Part shown: one piece after another, positions 25,936 through 33,725 of the stretch
Layout: the number at the start of each line of letters is the position of its first letter
How positions within the stretch are numbered: the first letter of the stretch is position 1
Source of the DNA: Bog-756 sp038210245
Lineage (GTDB): Bacteria > Actinomycetota > Acidimicrobiia > Acidimicrobiales > RAAP-2
Assembly (NCBI GenBank): GCA_038210245.1
Contig: JBBQWW010000023.1
Span: 1 to 39,772, forward strand
Reading direction: 5' to 3'
DNA: 39,772 nucleotides
Notes under the pieces: model-generated
Databases searched by the model: none
Told to the model about the DNA's origin: nothing
What the model saw: only the letters and a program-made list of their open reading frames with translations
Made by a program: the position numbers and the translations under genes

Positions 25936-26324
25936 GGCCGTGCATTGTTGTTGAAATTCGGGCCTTCGACCAATCGGGCTGAGATCCCAGGTCAGCAGCG
26001 TAGAGTCCGATGTGGGCTCACCGTGGCGAGCGAAGATTGCGGCGACTCGTTCGGCCGTGGGGTGGCGAAGTCGAAGCGGCTCGATGTCACCACGGCCCGG
26101 TCGACCTGGCCGATCTGGCCCCACGGCGGCGGCGTTCCCCGCTCCCCGACCTGGTGGAGGCCCTCACCGGCCGGTCCGACGGCCACCATGGGCTCCCGGC
26201 CCGATGTCCCTCGGCCCCATCGGCCCCGGGGACCATGACCGTCTGGGACCCCACCGTCCGGATCGAGGTGGCAATCCCCACCCTTGGTGGGGCCCGGAAC
26301 CACCGCCACCCACCGAGCTCCGGG
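25936..26324. other. Intergenic region between etfB and the glycerophosphodiesterase gene
   Basis: 389 nt. Open frames on both strands here show no recognisable domain and no good starts. The only structure I see is the hairpin at 26276-26292 behind the glycerophosphodiesterase gene. The promoter of etfBA should lie in the first 100 nt. Confidence 0.55.
26276..26292 (-). terminator. Hairpin downstream of the glycerophosphodiesterase gene
   Basis: CCCCACC-CTT-GGTGGGG, a perfect 7-bp stem 32 nt after the stop of the minus-strand gene. There is no T run after it, as is common for actinobacterial terminators, so this is a tentative call. Confidence 0.45.
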
Positions 26325-27026
26325 TCAGAGTCGGCCCAGCGCGGCGAGGGCCATGGTCACATCGTCGGTGATCACCGTGGCGACCCCGAAGCCGGCGGCG
26401 GCATGGATCTGTGCCGGATCGTTGAGCGTCCAGGTGGCCACCGCAAGCCCGGCCTCTCGGGCCCCGTTCATCAGCGACTCATCCAGCAACGAAGCGTGCG
26501 GGTGCACGGCGGTGCACCCGTGCTCGAGGGCCATCGCCACACAGGCCGTGGGGTCGAACCAGCTGGCCACCAGCAGCCCGGTGGCCAACGCCGGTCCGGC
26601 GTCCCTGACGGCGTCAAGTGAGCCCGGCCAGAACGAGGAGATCACCACCGAGCTCTCCCTGCCGGTGGCCGTCACCAGATCGGCCACCTCCCGGGCCATC
26701 CGCTCGTCGGGATCGAACCCCGGCTCCCCGGGCAGGTTCTTCAACTCGATGTTGACGGTGAGGCCCTGGCAGGCGTCGAGGGCATCCGGCAGGCGGGCCA
26801 CCGACTCCGGCAGCTGGTCCGCCACCAGCGTGTGGAGGGGCCCTACCCCCCGGATGTCCGGATCGTGATGGACGGCCAGGGCCCCGTCAGCAGTACGCCG
26901 GACGTCGAGCTCGACCCCATCGGCCCCCAGGAGTCGGGCACGGAAGAACGCCTCCAGGGTGTTCTCACGGGCCCCACTGGCGGGGTCGGGGCTACCCCGA
27001 TGGGCATGGACCGCCGATACCGTCAT
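26325..27026 (-). CDS. Glycerophosphodiester phosphodiesterase
   Basis: 233 residues from ATG at 27024-27026 behind AGGAGGATCCGGAG. The GDPD signature is present: HAHRGSPDPASGARENTLEAF (catalytic His9, Arg10; Glu of ENT), GADGVELDVRRTADGALAVHHDPDIRG with the acidic metal ligands and second catalytic His, and ELKN in the middle. The TIM barrel ends with GLAVATWTLND...GVATVITDD, also typical. It hydrolyses glycerophosphodiesters from phospholipid turnover to glycerol-3-phosphate and an alcohol. There is no signal peptide, so it is cytoplasmic. Confidence 0.95.
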   Translation of the reverse strand: MTVSAVHAHRGSPDPASGARENTLEAFFRARLLGADGVELDVRRTADGALAVHHDPDIRGVGPLHTLVADQLPESVARLPDALDACQGLTVNIELKNLPGEPGFDPDERMAREVADLVTATGRESSVVISSFWPGSLDAVRDAGPALATGLLVASWFDPTACVAMALEHGCTAVHPHASLLDESLMNGAREAGLAVATWTLNDPAQIHAAAGFGVATVITDDVTMALAALGRL

Positions 27027-27108
27027 CGCTCCGGATCCTCCTCGGACTCGCCGTCTCCGGGGTGCAGATTGGGGGCAGATCAGGGGTGGGTTCCCGAACA
27101 AGAACCGG

Positions 27109-27137
27109 TTGCACCGGTGAGTGCCGGTGATTACTCT
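27109..27137 (+). promoter_or_regulatory. Likely sigma-70-type promoter of whiB1
   Basis: TTGCAC (27109-27114), 17-nt spacer, TACTCT (27132-27137). This is the best -35/-10 pair in the window. It would give a leader of about 95 nt that contains the CRP-type site. A second possible -10, TAAATC, lies at 27214-27219. Confidence 0.55.
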
Positions 27138-27182
27138 AGTGAACGAAACCTGAACGGCCGGTGACAGTTTGGCGCCGAGCTA

Positions 27183-27198
27183 TGTGAAACAGATCACA
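27183..27198. promoter_or_regulatory. Perfect CRP-type operator upstream of whiB1
   Basis: TGTGAAACAGATCACA fits the full consensus TGTGA-N6-TCACA. Its centre is 49 nt before the whiB1 start. In Mycobacterium tuberculosis the CRP homologue Rv3676 is known to control whiB1 from such sites upstream of the gene, so the same link is probable here. Confidence 0.8.
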
Positions 27199-27238
27199 AA
27201 CAGGAAATCTCGGTAAATCGGGAGCGGAGGAAGCAATC

Positions 27239-27529
27239 GTGGCCCTTATGTGGAACCGTACGGTCGAATGGGACGACGGTGACTGGCGGTATCTAGCCGC
27301 CTGTCGCAGCACCGAACCTGACCTTTTCTTCCCCATCGGGACGACCGGACCCGCCGTCGACCAGATCGAGGCGGCCAAGCGGGTCTGCCGTGGCTGTGAC
27401 GCCCAAGAGCCTTGCCTCGACTTCGCCCTCGCCACCAATCAGGAGTCCGGCGTCTGGGGTGGAACGTCCGAGGAGGAGCGCCGCAAGCTCCGCAAGGCCT
27501 GGTTGGCCTCACGGCGACGGGCTTCCTGA
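27239..27529 (+). CDS. whiB1: WhiB1-type Wbl iron-sulfur transcription regulator
   Basis: 96 residues from GTG at 27239, with GGAGGAAG 6 nt upstream. The four cluster Cys are arranged as in Wbl proteins: Cys in LAACRSTEPDLFFPIG, then CRGC (C-x2-C), five residues, and the fourth in EPCLDFAL. The GVWGGTSEEERRKLRK box and basic tail (RRRAS) follow. WDDGDWRYLAACR at the start and the FFPIGTTGPA segment are closest to WhiB1/WblE, the essential NO-responsive member that binds the housekeeping sigma factor. Its convergent neighbour is pdtaS, the same gene pair as Rv3219-Rv3220c in M. tuberculosis. Confidence 0.93.
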   Translation: MALMWNRTVEWDDGDWRYLAACRSTEPDLFFPIGTTGPAVDQIEAAKRVCRGCDAQEPCLDFALATNQESGVWGGTSEEERRKLRKAWLASRRRAS

Positions 27530-27567
27530 CTCCACCACGCTCACTAGCCCCTGCTCGACTTCGCTCC

Positions 27568-27588
27568 CTTCGGGCCAGGCGCCCGAAG
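27568..27588 (+). terminator. Hairpin after whiB1
   Basis: CTTCGGG and CCCGAAG with a 7-nt loop, 39 nt after the whiB1 stop. No T run follows. Confidence 0.5.
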
Positions 27589-27663
27589 TGCCCACCGTCA
27601 CGGTCAGGCCCGATTCGGCCAACGACCCGAACCCGCATCGAACGCCCATCCGGCCACCAAGGC

Positions 27664-27712
27664 CCGCAGAGGCTCTGCGGATCAGAGGCTCCGCGGATCA
27701 GAGCCTCTGCGG
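27664..27712. terminator. Large inverted repeat between convergent whiB1 and pdtaS
   Basis: The 14-nt arms CCGCAGAGGCTCTG (27664-27677) and CAGAGCCTCTGCGG (27699-27712) are perfect complements with a 21-nt loop. The loop carries another copy of the AGAGGCTC core, so alternative pairings exist. Its place, about 135 nt after whiB1 and 18 nt after pdtaS, fits a bidirectional terminator. Confidence 0.65.
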
Positions 27713-27729
27713 CTCAGACGCTCTCCCGT

Positions 27730-29343
27730 TCATGGGCCGGCGAGATCGCCGTCCTGCACCGGCAGCACGATGGCCACCACCGTGCCACGCACCCCGGGGT
27801 GGTCGTCCCGCCGGTTGCGCATGGTGATGGTCCCGTCCAACTGGCTGCGAACCAGGTCGCGCACGATGGAGAGGCCCAGGCTCTGGGTGGCATCGATGTC
27901 GAAGCCCTCGGGCAGGCCTGATCCGTTGTCGATGACCTGGAGGGTCAGGGCCGAGAGATCGTTGACCAGGTGCACCCGGATTCGGCCCGGTGGCTGCGTC
28001 GGGCCCTCAGAGGCGTCCTCGGCGGGGGTCACCTGGTCGCCATCGCCCCCTGGCTGCCCTCCGGCCTCCCAGGTGGCGTCGGCGAAGGCATGCTCCACGG
28101 CGTTCTGAAGGAGCTCGGCCAGCACTACGGCCAATGGCGTGGCCACATCGGCCGGCACCTCGCCCAACTCCCCGGTCACCTCGAAGGTGAGGCCACGGCC
28201 CTGCACCACGGAGTCCTCCGCCATCCGGATCAGGGAGGTGACGATCTCGTCGAAGGGGACCTGGTCGCTGGGCTCCCGGGACAGGATCTCGTGGACGATG
28301 GCGATGGAGCGGACCCGCCGCTCGGCCTCGAACAGCGCCACTCTCCCCTCCCCTCGAGGCAGGCGCCGGGCCTGAAGCCGGAGCAGGGCCGAGATGGTCT
28401 GCAGATTGTTCTTGACCCGGTGGTGCACCTCACGGATGGCGGCGTCCTTGGACAGCAGCAACCGGTCGAGCCGGCGGACGTCGGTCACGTCCCGAAGGAG
28501 CACCAGGCAACCGGTGACCAGGTCGTCGGCCATCAGGGGGATGCAGTGGAGGAGGACCGTGACATCGGGACGGCGCTCCACCTCCTCCACCACGGGCAGC
28601 GCCGAGGCCAGGGCCCACTCGATGGCCGACTCCTCGATGCCCAGGTCGGTGAGGCGGCGTCCCTCGGTCTGGGAGTACATGCCCATACGGTGCAAGGCGT
28701 TGGTGGCGTTGGGCGAGGCATACCGGACCCGACCCTCCTCGTCGACCACCACCACCCCGTCACCGACCCGGGGGGCCTCCTCCGTCGCCACCTCCTCGCT
28801 GGGGAACGGGAAGGTGGACTCCGAGATCATCACGGCGAACCGATCGAAGAGGTCCCGGTAGGTCCTCTCCAAGTGCCCGGGGCGGCGCCCGGCCCCGGCA
28901 GCCAGTCGGGCCAGTACGGCCACCGTGGTCCCCTCGCAGCGCACCGGGATGCAGTGGAGCCGGACGGGCTCGTCCCCGGGCTCGAGGAGCACCTCCCCCC
29001 GGGTCACCTCCCCGCTGTCCACCGTCTGCACGGCCAAGGGCCAGTCGACGGCGGCCACGGTCTGGCCGACCAGGTCGTGTTCGACCACAGTGGCACTGTT
29101 GGACGGCCGCATCTGCCCCAGAATCACCAGCTCGGTCCGGTCGCTGTGCGCCGCCTTGGCCAGCTCACCGTCGGGTTCGGCATCAGGCTGGTCGGAGGGA
29201 TCGGCCATGGGGGCCAGTAGCACCAGGTCCGAGAAGGACAGGTCGGCCAGGATTCCCCAGGTCCCGAGTAGGCGCTGCAGATGACCCAGCTGCACCTCAT
29301 CCAGGTTGGTGCGTTCGAAGGCCAGCTCCGCCGGGGTGGCCAC
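27730..29343 (-). CDS. pdtaS: PdtaS-type sensor histidine kinase
   Basis: 537 residues from GTG at 29341-29343. The order of domains is a GAF-like N-terminal domain (about 1-150; LLGTWGILADLSFSDLVLLAP, GQMRPSNSATVVEHDLVGQTV), a PAS domain (about 185-295; GDGVVVVDEEGRVRYASPNATNALHRMG), HisKA_2 with the phosphoacceptor in REVHHRVKNNLQTISALLRLQARR (about 305-330), and HATPase (AELLQNAVEHAF, DNGSGLPEGFD, SLGLSIVRDLV). It matches M. tuberculosis PdtaS through its whole length; that kinase phosphorylates the RNA-binding antiterminator PdtaR. It is soluble, with no membrane helix. A Gly/Pro-rich insert lies between the N-box and G1 box. No pdtaR is in the window. Confidence 0.95.
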   Translation of the reverse strand: MATPAELAFERTNLDEVQLGHLQRLLGTWGILADLSFSDLVLLAPMADPSDQPDAEPDGELAKAAHSDRTELVILGQMRPSNSATVVEHDLVGQTVAAVDWPLAVQTVDSGEVTRGEVLLEPGDEPVRLHCIPVRCEGTTVAVLARLAAGAGRRPGHLERTYRDLFDRFAVMISESTFPFPSEEVATEEAPRVGDGVVVVDEEGRVRYASPNATNALHRMGMYSQTEGRRLTDLGIEESAIEWALASALPVVEEVERRPDVTVLLHCIPLMADDLVTGCLVLLRDVTDVRRLDRLLLSKDAAIREVHHRVKNNLQTISALLRLQARRLPRGEGRVALFEAERRVRSIAIVHEILSREPSDQVPFDEIVTSLIRMAEDSVVQGRGLTFEVTGELGEVPADVATPLAVVLAELLQNAVEHAFADATWEAGGQPGGDGDQVTPAEDASEGPTQPPGRIRVHLVNDLSALTLQVIDNGSGLPEGFDIDATQSLGLSIVRDLVRSQLDGTITMRNRRDDHPGVRGTVVAIVLPVQDGDLAGP

Positions 29344-29345
29344 GC

Positions 29346-30320
29346 TCAGCGCTCCACGGTTGGGACTGGCGGGGCTGGGTCCACCATCCCCGGCGACGGG
29401 GCGGAGGTAGCTGTCCCCGGCGACGGGGCGGAGTTAGCGGTCCCCGGCGACGGGGCCACGTCCACCGGGTAGGACCGTCGAAACCGGTAGCCCTGCAGGG
29501 TGGTGACCCCGGCGGCGGCCAGCAGGTCCCGGAGGTCGTCGGCCCGGTCGGCCACGTCGGGCAGGGTATGGGCGTCCGACGCCGTGGTCAGGGGGACGCC
29601 CCGCTCCACCAACCGTCGGAGCAACGGAGGGGCCGGGTACTCCTCGCCCACCGGCTTCCTCCATCCGGCCGACGACACCTCGACGGCCATCCCCGAGCGC
29701 ACCGCGGCCTCGGTGATCCGGTCGTAGTACTCGTCGGTCACCGCCGGCACCCTCCCGGTCACCTTGACCAGGTCGGGATGGGCGAAGACGTCGCACACCC
29801 CCGACGCCCCCAACTCCTCCATGGCCGATGTGTACTCGTCCCACACCGCGTCGATGTCGCGGACATCCCACTCGGCCATGACCAGGGGGTCGCTCAACAC
29901 GTCGAACCGCCACGTCCCCAGCCAGTGGATCGACCCCAGCAACACGTCGAAGGGGTAGCCGTTGAGGAGCCCGGCGACCTGGTCCATGCGGTCCTGGTAG
30001 TAGTCGACCTCGAGACCCAGAACCACGGGCAACCCCTCCGCCTTCACCGCCTGGACCACCTCGACGTAGTCGTCGAGGTCGACCCGGGCGTGGTGGTCCC
30101 AGTAGGCAGCCATGCCGGGCCGTAGCTCGTCGCCGGGCAGGTCGTCCCAGAACCCGCCGAGCATGTCCTTGGCCTGGGTGAAGCGGAACAGGTGCTCGGT
30201 CAGGGCGATCTCGGTGACCCCGGCGTCGACGGCGCGTCGACAGTACGCCGTCACCTGTTCGACGGTGGCCTCGGCGTCGGCCTGCGAGTGTGGCCACAGG
30301 TGGAGGTGGTAGTCCAACAC
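29346..30320 (-). CDS. PHP-domain phosphatase, histidinol-phosphatase type
   Basis: 324 residues from GTG at 30318-30320, with GGAGGG about 10 nt upstream. The PHP metal site is visible in MLDYHLHLWPHSQAD (H-x-H), ALTEHLFRF, GLEVDYYQ, GSIHWLG, VFAHPDLVK and TTASDAHTLPD. The layout fits the HisK-type histidinol-phosphate phosphatase family, though other PHP phosphoesterases share it and no his gene is nearby. The C-terminal 40 residues are an APSPGT/APSPGM repeat from a 27-bp tandem DNA repeat and are probably dispensable. The stop is 2 nt before the pdtaS start, and the O-methyltransferase gene ends 14 nt upstream. Confidence 0.86.
   Translation of the reverse strand: MLDYHLHLWPHSQADAEATVEQVTAYCRRAVDAGVTEIALTEHLFRFTQAKDMLGGFWDDLPGDELRPGMAAYWDHHARVDLDDYVEVVQAVKAEGLPVVLGLEVDYYQDRMDQVAGLLNGYPFDVLLGSIHWLGTWRFDVLSDPLVMAEWDVRDIDAVWDEYTSAMEELGASGVCDVFAHPDLVKVTGRVPAVTDEYYDRITEAAVRSGMAVEVSSAGWRKPVGEEYPAPPLLRRLVERGVPLTTASDAHTLPDVADRADDLRDLLAAAGVTTLQGYRFRRSYPVDVAPSPGTANSAPSPGTATSAPSPGMVDPAPPVPTVER
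29387..29460. repeat. 27-bp tandem repeat at the end of the PHP gene
   Basis: Two full units (29387-29413, 29414-29440) and a partial third (29441-29460) differ at only a few bases. Each carries CCCCG-GCGA-CGGGG, a 5-bp stem with a GCGA tetraloop. In protein the unit gives nine residues beginning with APSPG. Confidence 0.9.
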
Positions 30321-30334
30321 GGCGGTGTCCCTCC

Positions 30335-30979
30335 CTACCCGGCCCGCCGGATGAGGGTCACGCCGTCGCGCACCGTGGTCTGGACCACCACCACCCGGGG
30401 GTCGACGGCCAGGGCGTCGTTGAAGCGGCGCAGGGCCTCGGTGTCGTCACTGGTATCCGAGGGGTCGAGGATCCGACCACTCCACAACGTGTTGTCGGCG
30501 GCGATCAGGCCCCGGGGGGACAGCTTGGGGAGGACCGCCTCGAGGTAGTCGGGATAGGCGGCCTTGTCGGCGTCGATGAAGACCAGGTCGAAGGGCCCGG
30601 AGAGGGTGCCGATGGTGTCGAGGGCCGGACCCACCACCACCTCGATGGACTCGGCGTAGGGGCTGGCGGCGATGTGGCGCCGGGCGAACTCGGCATGGAC
30701 CGGGGAGATCTCACAGCTGGTGATGCGTCCACCCGGAGCCAGGCCGGGGGCCATGGCCAGGGCCGAGTACCCGCCGAAGGTCCCGATCTCGAGGACGGAC
30801 CGGGCGCCGAGGGCGAAGGTCAGCATCTCCAGATATCGACCCTCGAGCCGGCCTACCATCATCCCCGGCGAAGCCAGCGTGGCCCGCAGTTCGGTGGCCA
30901 GCGCCTCGAGGTAGGCGGGAGGCGCAGTGGTGTGGGCCTCGGCATAGGTCTCAAGTTCGGGGTCGACGATGTCGGTCAC
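30335..30979 (-). CDS. SAM-dependent O-methyltransferase (caffeoyl-CoA/catechol type)
   Basis: 214 residues from GTG at 30977-30979. Class I methyltransferase motifs: VLEIGTFGGYSALAMAPGL (motif I), ITSCEISPVHAEFARRHI (acidic SAM-ribose contact in motif II), DLVFIDADKAAYPDYLEAVLPKLSPRGLIAADNTLWSGRI with the metal-binding Asp and Asn pair. This is the cation-dependent O-methyltransferase family acting on catechols or hydroxylated small molecules; the true substrate cannot be told. A -10-like TACGAT lies exactly 6 nt before the start, suggesting a leaderless message that continues into the PHP gene and pdtaS. Confidence 0.93.
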   Translation of the reverse strand: MTDIVDPELETYAEAHTTAPPAYLEALATELRATLASPGMMVGRLEGRYLEMLTFALGARSVLEIGTFGGYSALAMAPGLAPGGRITSCEISPVHAEFARRHIAASPYAESIEVVVGPALDTIGTLSGPFDLVFIDADKAAYPDYLEAVLPKLSPRGLIAADNTLWSGRILDPSDTSDDTEALRRFNDALAVDPRVVVVQTTVRDGVTLIRRAG

Positions 30980-30985
30980 GGATGC

Positions 30986-30991
30986 ATCGTA
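30986..30991 (-). promoter_or_regulatory. Leaderless-type -10 of the O-methyltransferase operon
   Basis: TACGAT on the minus strand with exactly 6 nt to the GTG start. Confidence 0.5.
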
Positions 30992-31024
30992 TGGCAGCCG
31001 GGGGGGCGGTCCCGAGCAGCCGGT

Positions 31025-32296
31025 CTACTCCCAGATCTGCTCGCCCAACCGGACCAGTCCGGCCAGGTCGAAGATGTCGGTGTCGAAGAACGGCACGGTG
31101 GCCAGGACATCAGGCACCACCGAGAGCATGGAGCGCTCCTCCATCTCACGGAGCGCCACCACCTGGAAGTTGAGGTAGCTGTCGGCCACCTCGGTCAGCA
31201 CCCGGGCTATCTGGTCGGGATCACCCAAGGCGGGGTCCGTGGCGGCCAGTCCGGGGGCCAGCTGGTCGGCCAGCTCACCGGCCCGGTCCCGCAGGGCTTC
31301 GGCCACCTGGGCCCCTTCGGCGCCCCGAAGGTAGTCGGGGAGGACCTTGTTGAGCACGATGGCCCCGAGATGGAGCCGGCGGGAGGTCAGCTGCTCGGCG
31401 AAGAACTCGGCTTCCCGCAGGGGCACCGCCTCCAGGGTGGACACGACGAGGAAGGTGGTGCGACGGTCGGAAAGGAGCCGTCCCACTGACTCGGAGCGGT
31501 CCACGAACCCGTCGTACATGGACTGGAACAGGATGAAGAACTCGGAGATATCAGCCAGGAATTCGGTACCCAGTATCCGGTCGGCCACCGAGTAAAAGGG
31601 CTTGGTGGCCACGTTGACCAGGCGCGACCGGTAGGGGACGATCAACCAGCGGAGGAGCCGGGAGGAGAAGAAGTCGGCCATCCGTTGGGGGGCGTCCAAG
31701 AAGTCGAGAGCATTGCGGGTGGGCGGAGTGTCCACCACGATCAGGTCGTAGTCGCTCTCGGAGTGGATCTCGTAGAGCCGCTCCATGGCGATGTAGTCGT
31801 GGCTCTGGACGAACTTCCCGGAGATGTTCTGGTAGAGCGGGTTGGCCAGTATCTCGTCCCGGGTCTGCCGGTCCGGGGCATGCCTCCGGATGAGGTCGTC
31901 CCAGCTCTCCTTGGTGTCGAGCATGGCCGCCCACAGCTGTCCCCTTGGCTTGATCCCCGCGGCCCGGAACGCCTCGTCGGGGACCCGGTGCTCGGTGTTA
32001 CCGATCCCGTCGAGACCCAGAGCGTCGGCCAGTCGACGGGCCGGGTCCACGGTCAGGACCAGCACCTTGCTGCCGTGACGGATGGCGGCCATGATCGCCG
32101 CCGCCGCCGCCGTGGTGGTCTTGCCCACCCCCCCTGGGCCGCAGGCCACCACGATCTCCTTGGTGGCCAGCAGCCCGTCCATGGAGCCGCTCCCGGCCGA
32201 GGAGGCCTTGGCGTTGCCCTCGGACGGCTGGTCCGAGCCACCTCCGGCTCCGGGTCGTGCCGCCCGGGAGGCCCGGGTGGAGCGGGCTGCCGCCAT
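31025..32296 (-). CDS. Get3/ArsA-like ATPase, second of pair
   Basis: 423 residues from ATG at 32294-32296, overlapping the stop of its partner by 1 nt (TGATG). After a low-complexity N-tail (1-40) comes the deviant Walker A ACGPGGVGKTTTAAAAA (about 51-67), switch I LTVDPARRLADALGLD, and switch II DLIVVDTPPTRNALDFLDAP. The ArsA/Get3 A-loop type block VLNKVLPDYLRG follows. The best match in layout is Rv3680 of M. tuberculosis, whose pair Rv3679-Rv3680 forms a Get3-like complex (also called BagA/BagB) tied to glycerol and nitric-oxide stress. Role here is inferred from that; no tail-anchored client or arsenic gene is nearby. Confidence 0.9.
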   Translation of the reverse strand: MAAARSTRASRAARPGAGGGSDQPSEGNAKASSAGSGSMDGLLATKEIVVACGPGGVGKTTTAAAAAIMAAIRHGSKVLVLTVDPARRLADALGLDGIGNTEHRVPDEAFRAAGIKPRGQLWAAMLDTKESWDDLIRRHAPDRQTRDEILANPLYQNISGKFVQSHDYIAMERLYEIHSESDYDLIVVDTPPTRNALDFLDAPQRMADFFSSRLLRWLIVPYRSRLVNVATKPFYSVADRILGTEFLADISEFFILFQSMYDGFVDRSESVGRLLSDRRTTFLVVSTLEAVPLREAEFFAEQLTSRRLHLGAIVLNKVLPDYLRGAEGAQVAEALRDRAGELADQLAPGLAATDPALGDPDQIARVLTEVADSYLNFQVVALREMEERSMLSVVPDVLATVPFFDTDIFDLAGLVRLGEQIWE

Positions 32297-33243
32297 CAGT
32301 AGCCGAGCTCCTCACCGAGGGAGGCCGACACCTGCCGGGTGGTCCGCAGCCCGTGCGACCGGGTGAACAGGTACGGCAGGTAGAGCATGGGGACGCTCTC
32401 GTCGATCCCCTGACGTAGACGATCGAGGTGGGTGGTGCGCGTGCGGCGCATGGTCACGGCCAGGCGGGCCGCATCGAGGACCGGCCCGGCCCGGCCGCCC
32501 ACCAGCCGATCCAGCTCCCCGAGGGGTGCGGCCTCGCCCAGGGCGTCGAACACTGCCTGCTCCTGACGGCCGAAAAGCTCGGGGAGTACCCGGTTGACCA
32601 CGACGGCGGAGAGCTGGACGGTCGTCTCCTCCCGCACCCGGTCGGCCAGCTCGATGGTCTCGTTGACCGGCATCTCCTCGGGGGTGCACACGGCCACGAG
32701 GCCGGTCCTGACCGGGTCCGACAGGATCTCCAGCATCCAGTCCGTCTGGGTACGGATGAGGCCCACCTTGACCAGGTTGTTGATGGCCTGGGGGGCAGCC
32801 AGCTGCCCGATGATGTGGCCCGACGCCGGGGCGTCCACCACCACCAGGTCGTAGTTCCGTTCCCGCACCTCGTAGCAGAGCTTGCCCACGGTGAGGATCT
32901 CCCGGACGCCGGGGGCCGCCGTGGCCACGAAGTCGAACGCCTTGGCCAGTGGGCCGATCCGGCCCACCACCGGGATCTTGAGCTGGAGCTTGAGGTACTC
33001 ACGGAGGGAGGCCTCGGTGTCCATGGTCATGGCGAACAGGCCCGGGAGGATCTGCCGTTCGTTGAAGCCGGTGGCCGGAGCCTCGTAGAAGCCGGCCACA
33101 TCCCCCTTGGCGTCCACCTCGCAGATCAGCACCCGCTTCCCCCGCAGGGAGGCCAGCAGGGCCAGGGCCGAGGCCACCGTGGTCTTCCCCACCCCGCCTT
33201 TGCCGGTGACGAAGAGCAGCTTGAGGTCGAGAAGCGGGTTCAT
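32296..33243 (-). CDS. Get3/ArsA-like ATPase, first of pair
   Basis: 315 residues from ATG at 33241-33243; GTG at 33259-33261 is the alternative. LKLLFVTGKGGVGKTTVASALALLA gives the deviant Walker A (about 8-28), CEVDAKGDVAGFYE switch I, and DLVVVDAPASGHIIGQLAAPQAINNLVKVG switch II. The methionine-poor C-terminal helices are typical for the bacterial branch. It is the Rv3679-like partner of the next gene; the two are translated together and probably heterodimerise. In mycobacteria this pair neighbours whiB4; here whiB1 lies about 5.7 kb away. Confidence 0.9.
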   Translation of the reverse strand: MNPLLDLKLLFVTGKGGVGKTTVASALALLASLRGKRVLICEVDAKGDVAGFYEAPATGFNERQILPGLFAMTMDTEASLREYLKLQLKIPVVGRIGPLAKAFDFVATAAPGVREILTVGKLCYEVRERNYDLVVVDAPASGHIIGQLAAPQAINNLVKVGLIRTQTDWMLEILSDPVRTGLVAVCTPEEMPVNETIELADRVREETTVQLSAVVVNRVLPELFGRQEQAVFDALGEAAPLGELDRLVGGRAGPVLDAARLAVTMRRTRTTHLDRLRQGIDESVPMLYLPYLFTRSHGLRTTRQVSASLGEELGY

Positions 33244-33330
33244 CGGACGGGTGCCGTGCACTCGACGGGGGCCGGGACCGGCGCCGCCATCACCGCTCCG
33301 ATTCGTCCGGGGTGCGGTGGAGCGTCCGGA

Positions 33331-33567
33331 TCAGGAGATCCCGAAGCCGACCCGCCGATCGGACGCCGGCGGGTCCACCTCGACGTAGGCCACCTTGGCC
33401 ACGGGCACACCGACCTGGCGCCCCTTCCGATCGGTCAGCCAGAGGATGGTCCCGTCCTCGGCCAGCGCCTTCTCAATGTCGGCCAGGACCTTCTCGCGGT
33501 CCGCATCGTCGGGCAACTCGATGTCGAGCTCCTTCATCGACTGCACGATTCCGATACGCACGTCCAC
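33331..33567 (-). CDS. DUF3107 family protein
   Basis: 78 residues from GTG at 33565-33567 with AGGAG about 9 nt upstream. The pattern VDVRIGIVQSMKELDIELPDDADREKVLADIEKAL, ILWLTDRKGRQVGVPVAKVAYVEVDP, RRVGFG matches this small actinobacterial family. The fold is probably a beta-alpha-beta-beta unit. Function is unknown. It lies 87 nt before the Get3-like pair on the same strand. Confidence 0.88.
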   Translation of the reverse strand: MDVRIGIVQSMKELDIELPDDADREKVLADIEKALAEDGTILWLTDRKGRQVGVPVAKVAYVEVDPPASDRRVGFGIS

Positions 33568-33713
33568 CTGGCACGCTCCTCTCAGCGGGGCTCCGGCGGG
33601 ACTGCCGGCCGCCTCCGACGATACAAGGTCCACGGTGACCAGCGTCCCCGGCGTCCCGAGGCACCCCTCTGCTTCCCGAACCCGCCCGGGTGCCGGTCGT
33701 CACAGCCATGGGG

Positions 33714-33719
33714 CACACT
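33714..33719 (+). promoter_or_regulatory. Leaderless-type -10 of the dGTPase-like gene
   Basis: CACACT followed by exactly 6 nt and the ATG at 33726. Confidence 0.4.
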
Positions 33720-33725
33720 GGCCCC

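Noticed and set aside
26010..26621. Possible plus-strand gene between etfB and the glycerophosphodiesterase gene
   Set aside because: No domain, no ribosome binding site, and its second half runs antisense through a clear gene.
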